Shown: piece by piece, positions 32,905 to 44,600 of the stretch
Layout of the letters: the number at the start of each line of letters is the position of its first letter
How positions within the stretch are numbered: position 1 is the first letter of the stretch
Source: Mycocentrospora acerina
Taxonomy: Eukaryota; Ascomycota; Dothideomycetes; Pleosporales
Length of the DNA stretch: 64,000 nt
Direction: 5' to 3'
NCBI GenBank assembly: GCA_022701365.1
Contig: JAKUHH010000389.1
Span: forward strand, 620,001 to 684,000
Made by a program: the position numbers and the translations under genes
The notes under the pieces: generated by a model
What the model was told of the DNA's origin: nothing
The model's input: the letters and a program-made list of their open reading frames with translations, nothing else
Databases searched by the model: none

Positions 32905-33215
32905 GACTTGAAGTTAAGGTTGGGGGTGAGAGTTTATGAGGAGGTGGGGTATGATGATGCGATATGATCGACGATGATGACTTATGACATTATGACCAGG
33001 ACGATAAAATTGTGTCTCGTTGTTTTTACGAGCTACCGGAAATTGATTTATTTGAATGAGCTTTTATATGAAGTTATTAGCGTTGAACCGCAATTTTCTC
33101 TCCAAAAACCCAGCCATTTTCAGAATCTACTCCAAAAGCCTCCTAGAAAATTGTTAATAGAGTGAGTAATGTATATATGCCTAATCTCATAGCCTCTCCC
33201 TCATTCCACCCCATT
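32905..33215. other. Convergent 3' region, no gene seen
   Basis: 311 AT-rich bases between the ends of the Cys-rich protein gene and the 2EXR gene. Confidence 0.5.
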
Positions 33216-34091
33216 TTAAGTCAAAGTAGCTGCCGCCGGGAGGAACGGCCTCTTCCACTTCTTGTATACTTCATAATGCTCTGCTATGAGTACCCTGAGT
33301 AATGCTGGTTCCTTGACCAGGTAATGCTGTCCAAGTATTCTTCTTTGTGCAGAAGTTTCGTCCAACAATCCACGATCAGCGCACCTCGCTTTGGTGTATT
33401 TTTCCTCTGGAAGGTACTTTTCCACGTACTCTTTGTCATCTTCAGTTGGTGCTTCGAACATCTCACTAACATTGATGAATCCCATGGGTTGGTATGGAAT
33501 AGATGCACCCCACCTTGGGTCATGCCAATAAGACCTCAATGTATCGTCAAATGAGACATTGAATGTAATACGGAGATGAGGCAATCGTTCCCTCAACTCG
33601 CACAGGATAGGGCTGAAGTTTGTCCATGTGAATATCATAGTACTTTGTTTCTGCAAGTTGATGACGAGACTTTCCAATCGCGGTAGCTCGAGTAGGTCTT
33701 CCCACGGCTTTCTGATCTCCGGATTGCGCAGCGAGAAGGCGAATTCTTCCCTCTGTAATATGCTTCCTTCGCCGCAGAGATTGAGATCGAGAATCGAGAC
33801 GTCAGTCGTATTGACTACCAAATGTCTGATATACTCTGTAAATTCGGTACGTTGCCATCTTGCAAAGGGTGGCTTGATGGTCGTTTCGAATGTGTTGTGA
33901 GTATAGGTAGCTTCCAGAACTTCGGCAGCAATGTCAGGGTGCGGGATAATAGCCTGCAGAGGCTTTTCTGTTAATGGTATGGGACATGATTGTGGAACGA
34001 GGAAGGAATAGACTGAGTCGCGAAGCTCCCTGGGCAATTGAAAAAAGCGATGACCAAGTGTGTCGGCGGTTAGTAAGGATTTTGGAGACAT
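33216..34091 (-). CDS. 2EXR / F-box-like domain protein
   Basis: An intronless protein of 291 residues from the ATG at 34091 (MSPKSLLTADT); an earlier in-frame ATG at 34172 would add 27 residues without family support. The N-terminal block HRFFQLPRELRDSVYSFLVP matches the 2EXR/F-box-like opening seen in very large families of Dothideomycete proteins, where a short helical domain is followed by a variable region of about 200 residues. Later stretches (RHLVVNTTD, WEDLLELPRLESLVINLQ, LRERLPHLRITFNV) are leucine-rich-like and also typical. No enzymatic motif is present. The function of these families is unknown; a substrate-adaptor role is only a guess from the F-box likeness. Confidence 0.75.
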   Translation of the reverse strand: MSPKSLLTADTLGHRFFQLPRELRDSVYSFLVPQSCPIPLTEKPLQAIIPHPDIAAEVLEATYTHNTFETTIKPPFARWQRTEFTEYIRHLVVNTTDVSILDLNLCGEGSILQREEFAFSLRNPEIRKPWEDLLELPRLESLVINLQKQSTMIFTWTNFSPILCELRERLPHLRITFNVSFDDTLRSYWHDPRWGASIPYQPMGFINVSEMFEAPTEDDKEYVEKYLPEEKYTKARCADRGLLDETSAQRRILGQHYLVKEPALLRVLIAEHYEVYKKWKRPFLPAAATLT

Positions 34092-34727
34092 CCCGAACTC
34101 GCGACGTGCGTTGAGAACCTCTTCAAGATAGTTGAGATACAAAATATAAGTAACACGAAAATTTGAGCGCAAAGTACTTTGATATGTCTTCAGCTGCTGC
34201 CTATGGATATGTCACGTGTCGTGGCTATGTAGTGGGATTAAGGCGTACAGTCTGGTAGGTAAACGAGTGATGCGCGAATAAATTCAAAATCCAATGAGCG
34301 CACAACATTACTTCTGCAGAATATCGGTCCGTTGCATTTCTTACACACTGCAAAAGTAGCAAAAGCCTATACTAAGATTAATTGCGGGTCTTGGCATATG
34401 CAAGAACTCCGTCGATAGCCAGTAACATTCATCTGCTCCTGCCAATTTGACGTGGATCAACGTCTCTTGGCCATCACCAAACATACGCAACAATCCATTG
34501 TTTAACGCGCCTATCACGTAATTGAACGACTGAATAAGCCCGTTATGTCGATCTCCACTACTTCGGGCCGAGCTTGTCCAGCGACGTCATCCCAATGTTT
34601 TGCTTAGGAATACAGCTATTTGAATAGAGAACTCTCCCAAGCATTCTACCCCTCAACCATATTCCAGCAACTCACAATCCAGCATAAAATCCTAACAGAA
34701 GTCACGACTAAGCATTTTCATCCCACA
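34092..34727. promoter_or_regulatory. Divergent intergenic region, 2EXR / epimerase-like
   Basis: 636 bp between divergent starts. It is AT-rich with no coding frame of note. Confidence 0.5.
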
Positions 34728-35625
34728 ATGGCTCATAACATCCTTCTCATCGGCGGTCACGGCAAGGTGGCGCAACTTTTGACCCCTCTTCTCCTAGCCA
34801 GATCATGGAATGTCGTGAGCATGATCCGCACTGCGGAGCAGAAACCCGCAATCGAAAAGCTTGGCCAGGGCCAGCCTGGAAATCTCAGCGTTCTTGTTAG
34901 CAGTGTATCAGATGTTAAGAGCGAAGCAGACGCGAAGAAGATTATCGACCAAGTGAAGCCTGACTGGGTTGTGTGGAGTGCTGGTATGCTTTAACTACAA
35001 TGATTTTAGGCCACTAGTTTACTAACATTCACCAGGTGCTGGAGGCAAAGGCGGACCATCAGCCACACTAGCCATTGACCGCGACGCGGCCATCGCCTTC
35101 ACAAAAGCCAGCGTCCACACACCCTCGGTCAAGAAATTTCTCACCGTTTCATACTTGTCATCTCGCCGCGTCAGGCCCTCGTGGTGGACAGACAGCGATT
35201 GGGAGACTGCGCAAAAAGTAAATCACGAAGTCCTGGCTACATACTACAAGGCCAAGGTTGCTGCGGATGAAGTCCTGACGGTGCTATCACGGGAGCGTCT
35301 GGAGCAAGAAACTAAGTCGGCACCACCTAGTGATGGGGTAGATGAGCGGTTCTGCGGTATCAGCTTGAGGCCGGGGACGCTTACGGATGAGAAGGCTGGA
35401 GGTGTAACGGCAGGGGAAGTAGGAGTTGGAGGCAATACAAGCCGTGCAACAACGGCAGAAGCTATTGTTGCTGCTTTGGCAACTGAAGGAGCGAGGGGCT
35501 GGTTTGATTTCATTGATGGAGATGAAAACGTCAATGAGGCATTTATGAGGCTGTCACAGGAAGGTACAGACACGTCCAACGAAGAGGACTTTGAAGTGAT
35601 GAAGCAAAACGTTGCGAATCTGTGA
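34728..35625 (+). CDS. NAD(P)-binding Rossmann-fold protein (NmrA/epimerase-like SDR)
   Basis: Two exons, 34728-34983 and 35036-35625, with a 52 bp intron, give 281 residues. The ATG at 34728 sits 4 codons before the dinucleotide motif, LLIGGHGKVAQLL (G-X2-G-X2-A type), the mark of atypical extended SDRs that bind NAD(P). WVVWSAGAGGKGG is the second-strand region and DRDAAIAFTKAS follows. The usual Y-X3-K active site may be YYKAKVAADEVL near residue 170, where the Tyr-Lys order and spacing fit. The family holds sugar-epimerase-like oxidoreductases and NADP sensors; the substrate is not readable. An AATAAA follows the stop by 33 bp. Confidence 0.83.
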
Positions 35626-35657
35626 TTGGGTTGGTATAGTAATGATTAGCACTACCG

Positions 35658-35663
35658 AATAAA
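35658..35663 (+). terminator. Likely polyadenylation signal of the epimerase-like gene
   Basis: AATAAA 33 bp after the stop codon on the same strand. Confidence 0.45.
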
Positions 35664-36422
35664 AGTTGTGATCAGGGTACGTTGGATTTGATAGAATCCT
35701 AATGACACTCATCTGGGAACTCAACTCTGATATCTCATCTCACAACAGGTTCTCCATCTTACGTGTAGAATATGAACTGAGCACATCCTCTATGATCATT
35801 ATACCACATCACATGGATGTGATTTTTCTTACTGGATATTTAACATCCCTCCACCACCTCGACAGTAGCAAGATGTACATTGAACAAGTCAATCCGCCAC
35901 CCCTCCACCACTCACCACACCAATCTCTCCTCTCAACCCCAAATGCTACAAACACTCCACCCGCACACTTGTTCAAACCCATCATCTACAAATCATACCC
36001 TTCAACAAGCTCCCGCATTTCATTCTACCCCATCACACACCTTCCTCTCCCCATAACAACTCTACGCACCGTCCATCAACCCCGTCCGATTCCCCGTCTT
36101 AATCTCCCCTCGTTAATCTCTCCCCCTAAAAGTCACTCCACAGTGAATTTATGCCCTGTAATGATATTACAACGCATAATAACTAAACAACTTATTATTT
36201 ACTCCACTACTGCAAGTTATCAATCTATTACTTACCCCATTTAGTCTCAATTTGCGCCCCATACCTTACTTATGTATGTTGAATTCGTTCATCTACCCCA
36301 GCCATGTCTATAATTCTTTAAAAAAATATGTCTTTTTTCAACTCCAAGGTGGTACGTGTCTTGGTTTGTGGGTGGTGGTGGTGTTACATTGAGGAGTAGG
36401 CGTGTGTCTGTGTGAGTGATCG
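35664..36422. other. Gene-free region, C-rich on the plus strand
   Basis: The plus-strand frame 35702-36244 is open for 180 codons but its product is a low-complexity Pro/His/Ser/Thr mix with no family likeness. I treat it as chance openness in C-rich, G-poor sequence. The motif field described separately begins here. Confidence 0.5.
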
Positions 36423-36480
<58 letters not shown>

Positions 36481-37056
36481 GAGTAGTTTTTGTTTACTAT
36501 TTCTATTTACTCTACGTACTTTTTTTTTTAAATTTTTAAATCATTCGAGAAACAAGTGTGCACTTTGCGTCATTTTTTTTAATTTTGTTTTAATCTTAAT
36601 CCTTTTCGTTTCGTTTTAATTCTAATTTTTTATTATTTGTATAAACGCTCCGCGTGATATTATCTTCTACATTCAGTCATTGTGCATTTGTGCGTGTGCG
36701 TGTGCGTGTGTGTCCGTCTACTCCATCCGAATTTTGCAATTTGCTACCCCATTACAAATCTATGTGTATATTCACTCCGCTGTTTGATTCGGTCCAATTC
36801 AATAGCTCACTCCACGTTCTTCAATCCTATTACGTTTCCTGTTCTGATACCATTGCTCGCTCCACATGATTCTGTGTTCGTACACCGTGATATATGTGTG
36901 TTTACTCCAAAATAACTATCACGTAATTAACCCCCCCTTCCTTTGCAAAATCTTATTAATCCACTTCACAAGCTTTTGTATATTCACTCAATATGCTTAT
37001 AAATCTACTCCTTATTACTAGAATATCTACTCCACAAGTTCACACATTCACCCCAC
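36131..37056 (+). repeat. Field of degenerate YACTCCAC-like motifs
   Basis: A short motif close to T(T/C)TA(C/T)TCCAC recurs at least fifteen times on the plus strand, for example near 36135, 36201, 36717, 36772, 36806, 36855, 36902, 37005, 37027 and 37046, at uneven spacings of about 20-60 bp outside one gap. It may be an eroded minisatellite. The surrounding bases are T-rich. Confidence 0.45.
36423..36478. repeat. (GTA)n trinucleotide microsatellite
   Basis: An uninterrupted run of about 18 GTA units, in non-coding sequence. Confidence 0.95.
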
Positions 37057-38092
37057 ATTCTCTTCATACACAACACTTGAAATAATTAGATGCAAGTTAG
37101 AAAGCAAGATCAGGTAGAGTAAAAAATTCCCTCCCCCAAAAGGGTTTGTGATGATTGGGGTGGAAATGTAGATGGAAATGGGGATAGAAAGAGAGGTGTA
37201 TTGAAGAATTCAAAGTGGAAGTGAGGTTACATGTAGGATGAGATGAAAGTCAATGGATAAATTCTTTTTGTGGTATGGGGGTAATAATCGATGTGATTGA
37301 ATGTTCAACCATTTGACCTTCTTTTTTTTGAAGGCTGGCGCATGATGGAAGTGGAAGAGCTGATGGGAGGGGTAGGACTGTCTAGCGTAGGCTTGAGCGT
37401 AACTAAATGGTTAATATAATTGTTATTATTAATCTCTAATGTTGTTCGATTCCTGTTTGTATAAGGCTTGAAGTTGTAGATGGAGAAGACATGTACGCCT
37501 CTGTCTTACTAAAGGTCAATTACTAGCATGAACAGGCAAAGAAGCCAAGGTCCAAAGTAAGCCCATATATAAAGACAGATGTATGTAATTTACAAGTCTT
37601 AATTGTATGTTTTCTTCGTCTCTTCACTTAATACCCTAGCATGTGGTACCCTTTACTTTGATCCTACAACGAGATTCATTTTCGTCCGACCCTGACACTG
37701 ACTCGACAAGTAACCACGGCTGGAAAAACAAGTAAAAACCTTACCTAGCAAAGCACACCTTGTGATACTATCACGAACAAAGATTTTTACACAACAACAT
37801 CGACGCTATTGGCGACTTCTCCGCATCTCCCTCCCAGTCATCATAATCATCAGCATCAGCACCTTCCCCCCCGGTGCGATGACCGCAGCAAACCGACAAA
37901 GCCGGATGAAACATACGATTCGAAACATTAAACTGCGTATACGCCAGACAAATGACTCAGCATTGTGAAGAATTAGAGTTGCAAAACGGGGTGGCGATTT
38001 CTTTCCATGATGGTAACACGACGTCTCGCTTGCGGAACGCATCTTCCCCACACGGTGTGCACAGCGCCGCCGTACCGGCAGTCCCGCGTCTC
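37057..38092. other. Gene-free region left of the assembly gap
   Basis: AT-rich at first, becoming mixed near 37.8 kb. No coding frame, RNA gene or mobile element could be supported. Confidence 0.5.
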
Positions 38093-38300
38093 GGGGGGGG
38101 GGGGGGGGGGGGGAAAAAAANNNNNNNNNNNNNNNNNNNNNNNNNNNNNNNNNNNNNNNNNNNNNNNNNNNNNNNNNNNNNNNNNNNNNNNNNNNNNNNN
38201 NNNNNNNNNNNNNNNNNNNNNNNNNNNNNNNNNNNNNNNNNNNNNNNNNNNNNNNNNNNNNNNNNNNNNNNNNNNNNNGGGGGGGGGGGGGGGGGGGGGG
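38093..38300. other. Assembly gap bounded by poly-G runs
   Basis: 158 N bases (38121-38278) are preceded by 21 G and 7 A and followed by 22 G. Open frames that cross it consist of glycine or proline plus unknown residues and carry no information. The homopolymers probably stopped sequencing. Confidence 0.97.
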
Positions 38301-40658
38301 CATGAAACAATAATGTGCCGTTTTATTGCTTTGGCTACAAAGCGGCCCGGTCGATATTGGGAAAAGCCACACAGCTGACGCCGAACTATGCAGCATGCAG
38401 GGCTGCCATGTATAGTGATACCAAAACAGAAAAAGCACTGTTGAACAAGCAGATTTGCATGTGAGCTGATTTGACATGATACGATACGATACGATTCTTG
38501 CCGTGAAGCAAGGCCAAGCGTCTGCGTGATGCCCAATGCTGGATGCTGGATGCTCGGCATGTGCAGTACGACGACTATTTCAAATCTCGAGTTTCATCGT
38601 TAATTGGAGTCTGCCTGCCCGGTGCAATGGCGACTATTCCACATCTTGAAATTTCCACCGTTGTTGGAGCCAGCCCGTGCTGCTTGGGATGCCACGTCCA
38701 CTCCCCCCAACAACAATTAATAAAAAAAAACCCCAGGCTGGAGACAATATATTCGTGCAGCTTGCAGACTGATACAAATGTGCCGGCATTGGTTTCCGGC
38801 TCGAGTCCTGCCGTCTCTGGTAATCTGTTTGTACTTATTAAGCACAGGATCCCAGTCGAGATAAAGTCAAATTCAACGTCGCAATGCCTTCTCATTCATA
38901 GTTTGACCAACTGACTGACTACGCTAAACGCTGGCCTTCTACCCCGTGTCTTGGCATATCTACCCAGCATGTCCTGTTCAGCTAGTTGGTTAATTTGGTT
39001 GAGGCTACAACTCAATGGAGCGGAAGGTCCGGAAGGATGAGGGGGCGCAGCAAGTAAGTTTGGTACATTCAGAGGGTAAGCGTTATGGAGGGATTGGCGT
39101 GTAGGATTTGGAACGATGGTGGTTGGGTTTCAGGGCAATTCACGATCGCAGGAGTGGGTTGCATGGTAGAGTGCTTTTATTCGCTCAAAAGGATGTTGAT
39201 TGCAAATGGCAGAGGTCGCGTGTCAAGTGTTGCGCTCTAGATACCCAAGATAAAATACGGTGTGCTGGACTTTGGTTCATGACATGTACTTACTAGTGCA
39301 TCTGTATGCTGAAGCTGGAACGTCATACTCAAGAAAGCAGTAATTTCGTATAGCGAAAACAAGCTTATCGCTCGTCTTCTTTGAGTCAGGTCGTGCAATA
39401 GCGTTTGGATCTCACCGTGAAATCAGACGAGTCAAGGCATGTGCACAGCCATCGAGCGCGCGGCTTTGTGTGCCGTGCAGATGTGATGATAGAGGTTTTG
39501 TTGTGGTGTCGCACGCATGTATTATCCATGTTGGTAAAGTTTCCTGCAAGGATACGCATCCTGGTGGGGAGACTCAACGTCATCTTCCTTATCGCGGTGC
39601 CTGCGCACATGCTGCCTGGTTTATGCTGGTGCTTGTGCTTGTGGCGTTACAGCGCAACGGCCACGCACGTGCATGCCTGCTTTGCTTGTTCCTGTGTGTT
39701 GTTGATTTTTCAACAAAAGGAGCCTATTGGAGGGATTCGTTGATGTTTTCTTTGGGAAGACGAGTTTAGCCTGAAGCCGGGTGACAGATGCGAGGCAGCT
39801 AATGTACCTGGGGACGATGAGGGTGAGATCGGGATGACGGTACACACCAAGTCCCGGTTGTTGGTTGAGAAGCAACGCACAGTGCGTGGTGTACTCTGTG
39901 GCTACTTTACTAGGCATGGCACGGCCTGTCGGGGATTAGCTCTGTTGAGGGAGCAGCGTTGTCCTTCTTTAGACAGCTGTACCATGTAGAGCGTAATTGC
40001 TCGAGGAAAGAGGAAAGATCCTTGGAGAGGGTTAGCCGCGCTACGCGTCGCCTTGAGCCGCACTTGCACGGTGATGTGCTGGTCTCTGTAAAGTCTGATA
40101 CTTTGACGACATTGAGTGCATTTGGCGATCTCTCCGGTACCGGACGAAAACCACGATCCTAGCGATTCGTCAGCAAGTTGATGCATTGTAATGTATTGGA
40201 AGGCAGCAGTGTGGCTCGGCTGGGAATCAAGTGCTTGTGGATGGAGAAGAGGTGGGGTTGGTAGTCTGAGGATATCGGGCCTTGCTCTTCCGTGGTGAGG
40301 AGATTTTGCTTTTTGATCGTCAGCTTGCTTGTTCAATGGGATCAAGCAGAAGCCGATAGGTCAGTGTATTTGGCCATGTTGGGAGAGGTTGCTGGGTAGG
40401 GCTAGGCGGGCTCGTTTGATATCCTTGTTTCTGGCGGGGGGTCAGCCTCATTCCCAGGATCCCAGGCTGGCGAAGACGGGTATGATGTCGACCCCGCGAT
40501 ATGACTGTGCCAGTGTGGGCGCGATAGGGCGGTGGCGTAGGCAGTCCAAAGAAGAGGTGCACCAGGTATGAGCTAGGAGATGGATGTCTATTTTGGGTTA
40601 AACGTTGATGTGTCAATATTCGAGGACAGGTGCTAGACGGTGTTGAGCAGCGCTGGAG
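38301..40658. other. Gene-free region right of the assembly gap
   Basis: About 2.4 kb with only short, overlapping frames on both strands (for example 39902-40345 minus and 39405-39743 plus). None has a start context, splice partner or family likeness that I could support. Confidence 0.5.
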
Positions 40659-40740
40659 CGACTGCAACTGCAACTCGACTGCAACTCGACTGCAACTCGA
40701 CTGCAACTCGACTGCAACGGCAACTGCAACTACAACTACA
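40659..40740. repeat. Tandem 11-bp repeat, CTGCAACTCGA type
   Basis: Four near-perfect copies of an 11-mer (CTGCAACTCGA) run from about 40668 to 40712, flanked by shorter degenerate GCAACT and CTACAA units. Confidence 0.85.
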
Positions 40741-41642
40741 TGGCGGGTGACACGGCAGGGTGAGGGCGGTACGTGAGCGCTTGATTACGGTACGAGGTGC
40801 ACAGGGCGGCCTATGGCGAGACGTTCAGACGAGCGTCGTGACCGGCAACGCACATACAACTACAGCTACATAGGACAAGACTTATCATGGTGGTGGAGGT
40901 GCTAGGGTGCATGTGTGTGCCGGTGAGGACGGGCAGGTGTGGGCGGGCGCAGGCCACGGCTGGGGTATCCTGGCGGGCGATCGGCGCGTGGTGTAGTCGA
41001 ACATGTAGTCTATCTGGGGCATGAGGGAATCAGGCAGATGCTCACCGATCAACGTCTATCACGGCAGCGGCGGGCGTGGCGGGGGCGTGTCCGCGGGGGT
41101 GCGAATGGTTCTGTGGCGGCGTGTGGTTCTGTGGATGATGTGGGCAGGCAGGCAGGCAGGCAGGGCAGTACTGGGCATGTAGCTGTGGGCAGTGTGCATT
41201 GCAGAACGAGGCATGTAGGCAGCGTGCAGCACAGTCTCTCCCGGGCACGTAGCCAGTGCCCGTCCACGGCCAGCGTCTGTTCACCGCCGCTTTGCACCAG
41301 ACACGCTTGGCGGCGGCGGGCCACTCGGTGCCCGGCTGGGAATGGTTCCCACAAGACTCGCCGCGTCTCTCCAGCTAGCTCCACCTCTCCGTCGCACTTT
41401 GCACACGCGACACGCCGCCGCAGACGATCGTGCCCCTCCAGCGCGCGTCCAGGCACGACACGGCCAGGCCGCACATGCCATGGACTACCCGCGTCTGTGC
41501 ACTGCCCACGCCTGCTGCTGATGTTGCTGCCACTGCCACTGCCACTCCTGCCACTGCCACGCCCGCCACCTCGCCCTCACCCTCGCCCTCGCCCTCGCCC
41601 TCGCGCCCTCGCACTGCTGACAGCCGCGGGATTCATGGAGGA
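40741..41642. other. GC-rich leader region of the FNIP-like gene
   Basis: Contains a GGCA run (about 41147-41165), then strongly C-rich plus-strand sequence with CTGCCA (41530-41560) and CTCGCC (41575-41612) repeats. The FNIP frame stays open back to 41430, where the first codon is GTG, and has an ATG at 41475. The encoded Ala/Thr/Ser/Pro repeat looks like translated leader rather than protein. Confidence 0.55.
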
Positions 41643-44600
41643 ATGCGCCCAGTCTCAGACATGATCGGCCAGTTCTTCAGCGGCCGCAAAACCGCTGGCG
41701 CCCACCACCCCGCGCCCACCACCGTCCTCGACTCGGCCACCGAGGAGTCCCACACGCGCCACCTGCTGTACCCCGAGACCAGCACCCTCTACCACCCCGA
41801 GGGCCAGCCCTACCCTCTGCACGCCGCCCCCCTCACCCCCGGCAGCGGCCACGACGGGCCCCTGCCCGAAATCGACCTCGAGTACCCGCGCGACTGCCGC
41901 ATCATCATCGCCCAGGATGAGACGTCGGCCCCCAGAACCATTCTGTTCGACTCCAAGCCCGCCCCGCCCACGCTGCCCACCACGCGCGCAAAGGCCTTTG
42001 GAGGGAGCCCTGCCAGCGGCAACGGCGCCGGCGCGGGCTCGCCAGGCGCTCCTTCCTTTGGGGGGCTGCATGCCCGCCGCGCCTCACTCGTCTCCCAGGC
42101 CTCGACGCCCCGTTCGCCCACGGTCGCCGGCTTCACGCGCGTTCGCGCCCGCGGCACCTCGATATCCTCCATGCCAAACATCGACGAGGACGCACAGGTC
42201 CAGGCCCAGGCACAGGCACAGGCCAGGGCCCAGGCCCGCGCAAAGGAGTCGACGGACCTGGCCAACATCTGCCTCGACTGCATGTTTGGCAACCTGGCCA
42301 TGAACTACAGAGGCAACTCGAACAAAATACACATTGTCCCGCTCGACGCCAAGCCCGACTCCTCTCTGCTGAGCTCCAGCATCCAGGATGCCACAAACTC
42401 GCTGGGTCGCGTCGAGGGATTCCGCCGGCGAAGCAACCTGGCCAAGTCGTTTACGCCTGCCAACCTTCCCGCCGACCTCCCTCGCGTCGGCTCCAACGAC
42501 GGCATTCCCAAAGAGCCCAAACGACGCACCATCTTCATCACCCGCCTCTTCTCCGTCACGGTGCCCGAGGAAGACCAGGAGGCGCGCACGCCGACCCCCC
42601 AGAGCTCCCTTCCCAAGGGAAACTCATTTCCTTTTCCTGCGACAAGCGTCAAATCGGAAGCATCCAAACCGCCCCACTTTATGCGCCCTCGCAAGAGTCC
42701 AATGTACGCCATCACCATCATTCTCCACTTGCCAATAGCCCAGACCTCCGCGGCCACGAGACCAATATCAAGGAGCGGCCCGCAGAATGCTCCGGCTCAC
42801 CTATCCACTTCGGCCCCCCGCCAAGATTCGCTTGCTTCTTCGTTGGATTCGGAGAGGCGTGCTGGATGGTCGTTCATCGACGACACTTTACTGTCCGCAT
42901 CGTTGAGCAGCGACGTCGACGACCGGGTCGATGTTGTAGGCCAGCATTGGGATGTCATTATGCGCGCCCTTACCAGCCTTCAGTATGTCGTGCAGGAGCG
43001 CATTCTGGCCCACTTCAAGTCACCAGATGCGTCATCCCCACCGGGGCTCCACCAACATCGTCACCAACCATCACGGTCCAGCCTCAGAGACTCTCCTTCG
43101 CACCAAGCGCGCAAAGCTCTAAGACTGCAGCCTAATGCACTCATGATGGACTCGGCAATTCAATCGGCTGCTGAGTTGACTGGAAACCGTGTCGTGAGCG
43201 GTATGAGGATTCCTCGTGTCATGACTGGACAGGGCAAATGGGGCGTCTGGCGCGAAGAGGCAAGGTGGCTTGGGCGTTGGGCTGGTCGACGAGAGCAAAA
43301 CTTCTTCTTTTTCAATCTGCTGACCGCTTTTCTTGGAAATCACACCGAATGGCTGAACGTGCTCGGTCCGAAATGGCACCGTAAGCGCCATCGGGAACAA
43401 CAAAAGGCCACGGCAGGGGAAAACATGGTTATTCCGAATCGAACTGTCATTGTGTCTCCGGACAAGATGGCCGCTCGGAGACTGGTCTTTCTGCTTGCTG
43501 CATTCCTACCTCCAAATGCGCCCATTGCCGGCGACAACATCGCTCTGATGCGTCCAAGCACTTCGGCATCCCTCCGCGCGTACTCTCAATCTCCACCCAC
43601 CAACATGCCACCCTCTAGAAAGCAGTCTTTGCGTCGTACGATTAATCGGCGACCAAAAGGTAAGAACAGCATGACAAACATGCAGCTACCACACCCTGGC
43701 GCGAACAGTGCCCAGCTGTTGGCAGGCGACCACACCCATAAACGTTCCAGTTCAGGTACGATTGAGATACCTCATGTTCAAAGACCAGTAGGGCATTCTC
43801 GACGGTCTTCGGCTCATTCAATCCGCACAAGCCTCGTGATACCCGCCGTGTCTGAAGGTTCCGCCGCCACAAAAGGCACTCCTACTATAACCTCAACAGT
43901 CACGCCTCAAGCTGCGATTCCTGTCGCCCACTTTACGCTACCTAGAACAAGATCGTCTGGTCCCGTGCCTGACTACAGACCAGAAAGCAGTGACAGTCTA
44001 GCATCCGCAAACTTGATTAACACATTGCAGAGGAGTGGAACTGGGCAGACTAGTATTGCCAGTAATGATTCCAGCAACGCCAGCCGTTGGAGTGGATTCA
44101 TGAACTTCTGGGGTGGGCGAAGTGCGTCTTCCACTGACCAGAGTGATTACCTTCAAAGCACAGATGACGGGGTAGGTTATCGTGGACAAGATCGGTCCAG
44201 AAATCAGCTCGAGCACATGGTGCAAGAACTTTCCATGGACGGTGTTTTTGAAGAGGGTGATATTTACGATCCACCGACAAATAATGTCAGTACTACTACC
44301 GCCGAGTCACCACCCGACGCCTACCTTCTTGAAGGCTCTAGTGGCATGCAAGCATCGGCGGCACGACCCATTCCTGAGCGGCCACGCCCATTTGACCATC
44401 CGTTGAAGCTTTCGGTGAATGAGAAAGATGGTGTCATTGACGTCGACATTCCTCTTCCTGATTTTGGCTCCCCTCTCCTGTCGCCGCTGCTCGCTGGATA
44501 TGGATCCTCTTCCAGTCATAATGGCTCCAGTTATGGCGAGTCTTCTGTTCTTTCGACGCCTTACTGCGCGCCTGAACAACCAGTAAATGCTGCAGGTTGG

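Noticed and set aside
35702..36244. 180-codon plus-strand frame after the epimerase-like gene
   Set aside because: Low-complexity Pro/His/Ser product in C-rich sequence that lacks stops by composition; no family match.
37806..38560. Several long open frames crossing 38.1-38.3 kb
   Set aside because: They exist only because N bases are translated as unknown residues between poly-G and poly-C codons.
41430..41642. Upstream extension of the FNIP-like protein
   Set aside because: The frame begins with GTG, and the encoded Ala/Thr/Ser/Pro repeat continues the composition of the leader; the first sensible start is 41643, with 41475 as alternative.
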